Shown here piece by piece: positions 63,467-63,565 of a stretch of DNA of 63,565 nucleotides (its first letter is position 1; each line of letters begins with the position of its first letter). The notes below the pieces were generated by a model that saw only the letters and a list, made by a program, of their open reading frames with translations, was not told where the DNA came from and ran no database searches. The DNA lies in NCBI GenBank assembly GCA_947258755.1, contig CAMYJO010000020.1, forward strand, positions 1-63,565, in the 5' to 3' direction. The stretch is from an uncultured Gammaproteobacteria bacterium (GTDB taxonomy: Bacteria; Pseudomonadota; Gammaproteobacteria; JAADHQ01). The translations under genes were made by a program, and so were the position numbers.

Positions 63467-63565
63467 ATGAAACGAAGAAGCCTACTTAAGGGCAGCCTGA
63501 CGGCAGGTATGGCCGGTGTGGCCGCCGCAGCCGGTCTGCTGACCCCACAAATGGTTATGGCCGCA
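63467..63565 (+). CDS. soxY: Thiosulfate-oxidation carrier protein SoxY, N-terminus only
   Basis: The window ends after 33 codons. The start follows GGAGG, and the protein begins MKRRSLLKGSLTAGMAG with a Tat signal of RRSLLKG type, then VAAAAGLLTPQMVMAA. This closely resembles SoxY precursors of gammaproteobacteria; SoxY carries sulfur substrates on a C-terminal GGCGG cysteine, not visible here. Other Tat substrates cannot be ruled out. The sigma-54 promoter and adjacent two-component genes support a regulated sulfur-oxidation operon. Confidence 0.6.
   Translation, partial: MKRRSLLKGSLTAGMAGVAAAAGLLTPQMVMAA

Noticed and set aside
1-63565. CRISPR arrays, rRNA or tRNA genes
   Set aside because: No regularly spaced direct repeats of CRISPR type and no cloverleaf or rRNA sequence were noticed in the intergenic regions. 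A tRNAscan or Infernal run would be decisive and could not be done.

Overview
This window is about 63.5 kb of gammaproteobacterial chromosome of roughly balanced base composition. It is packed with housekeeping operons in orders typical of that class: glyQ-glyS-(mazG-like)-gmhB-plsC; glnA-DUF4124-glnL-glnG; gpsA-secB-rhodanese; gpmI-envC-ctpA-divergent polysaccharide deacetylase; ubiE-ubiJ-ubiB; hslV-hslU-DUF971; dapF-DUF484-xerC; lptM-lysA. Several features point to a sulfur-oxidising chemolithotroph: a truncated SoxY-like Tat precursor at the right edge behind a near-consensus sigma-54 promoter, a TusA-type sulfur carrier paired with a PP-loop ATPase, and class I fructose-bisphosphatase. The species cannot be named from the sequence.

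Layout. 1-1600: an AT-rich integron cassette array on the minus strand (three complete cassettes, three attC sites, an attI-like end, no integrase). 1860-8450: fbp, then the glyQS operon, whose GmhB lacks HAD catalytic residues. 8460-18700: radical SAM protein, RlmG, Tag, AlkD and small membrane proteins, interspersed with broken genes (a PhnD-like binding protein, a GGDEF-EAL protein, a DUF4282 protein). 18800-21300: PP-loop ATPase, TusA and a CDF transporter. 21300-26250: nitrogen control (glnA with a sigma-54 promoter; glnLG with an NtrC-type palindrome over its likely promoter). 26300-29500: hybrid histidine kinase with a PhnD-like lipoprotein. 29860-34600: small genes, a class 1B-type PyrD, TrmL, SseB, a CDF protein, a retropepsin-like protease. 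34570-44150: gpsA/secB, gpmI/envC/ctpA, a deleted DJ-1 gene, a DUF389-type membrane protein. 44230-52000: HD-GYP protein, GreB, UbiBJE, DUF971, HslUV. 52200-59800: class II aldolase, a wrecked rubrerythrin, a CopZ-like Fe-S protein, XerC/DUF484/DapF, an OmpA lipoprotein, LysA and the tiny LptM. 59934-63565: sensor kinase, sigma-54 activator and soxY.

Two themes stand out. First, there is a signal-to-promoter circuit at the right edge: a membrane kinase, a GAFTGA-type sigma-54 response regulator, tandem 11-bp repeats exactly 21 bp apart, a TGGCAC-N8-GC promoter and then soxY. Second, genes are being eroded: at least six are disrupted by small indels or an internal deletion (PhnD-like, GGDEF-EAL, DUF4282, an HMA-like remnant, DJ-1/PfpI, rubrerythrin), while all core genes are intact. 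Some lesions lie in short homopolymers and could be sequencing errors, but the roughly 130-bp DJ-1 deletion and the apparent 16-bp repeat-mediated deletion in the GGDEF-EAL gene cannot be explained that way.
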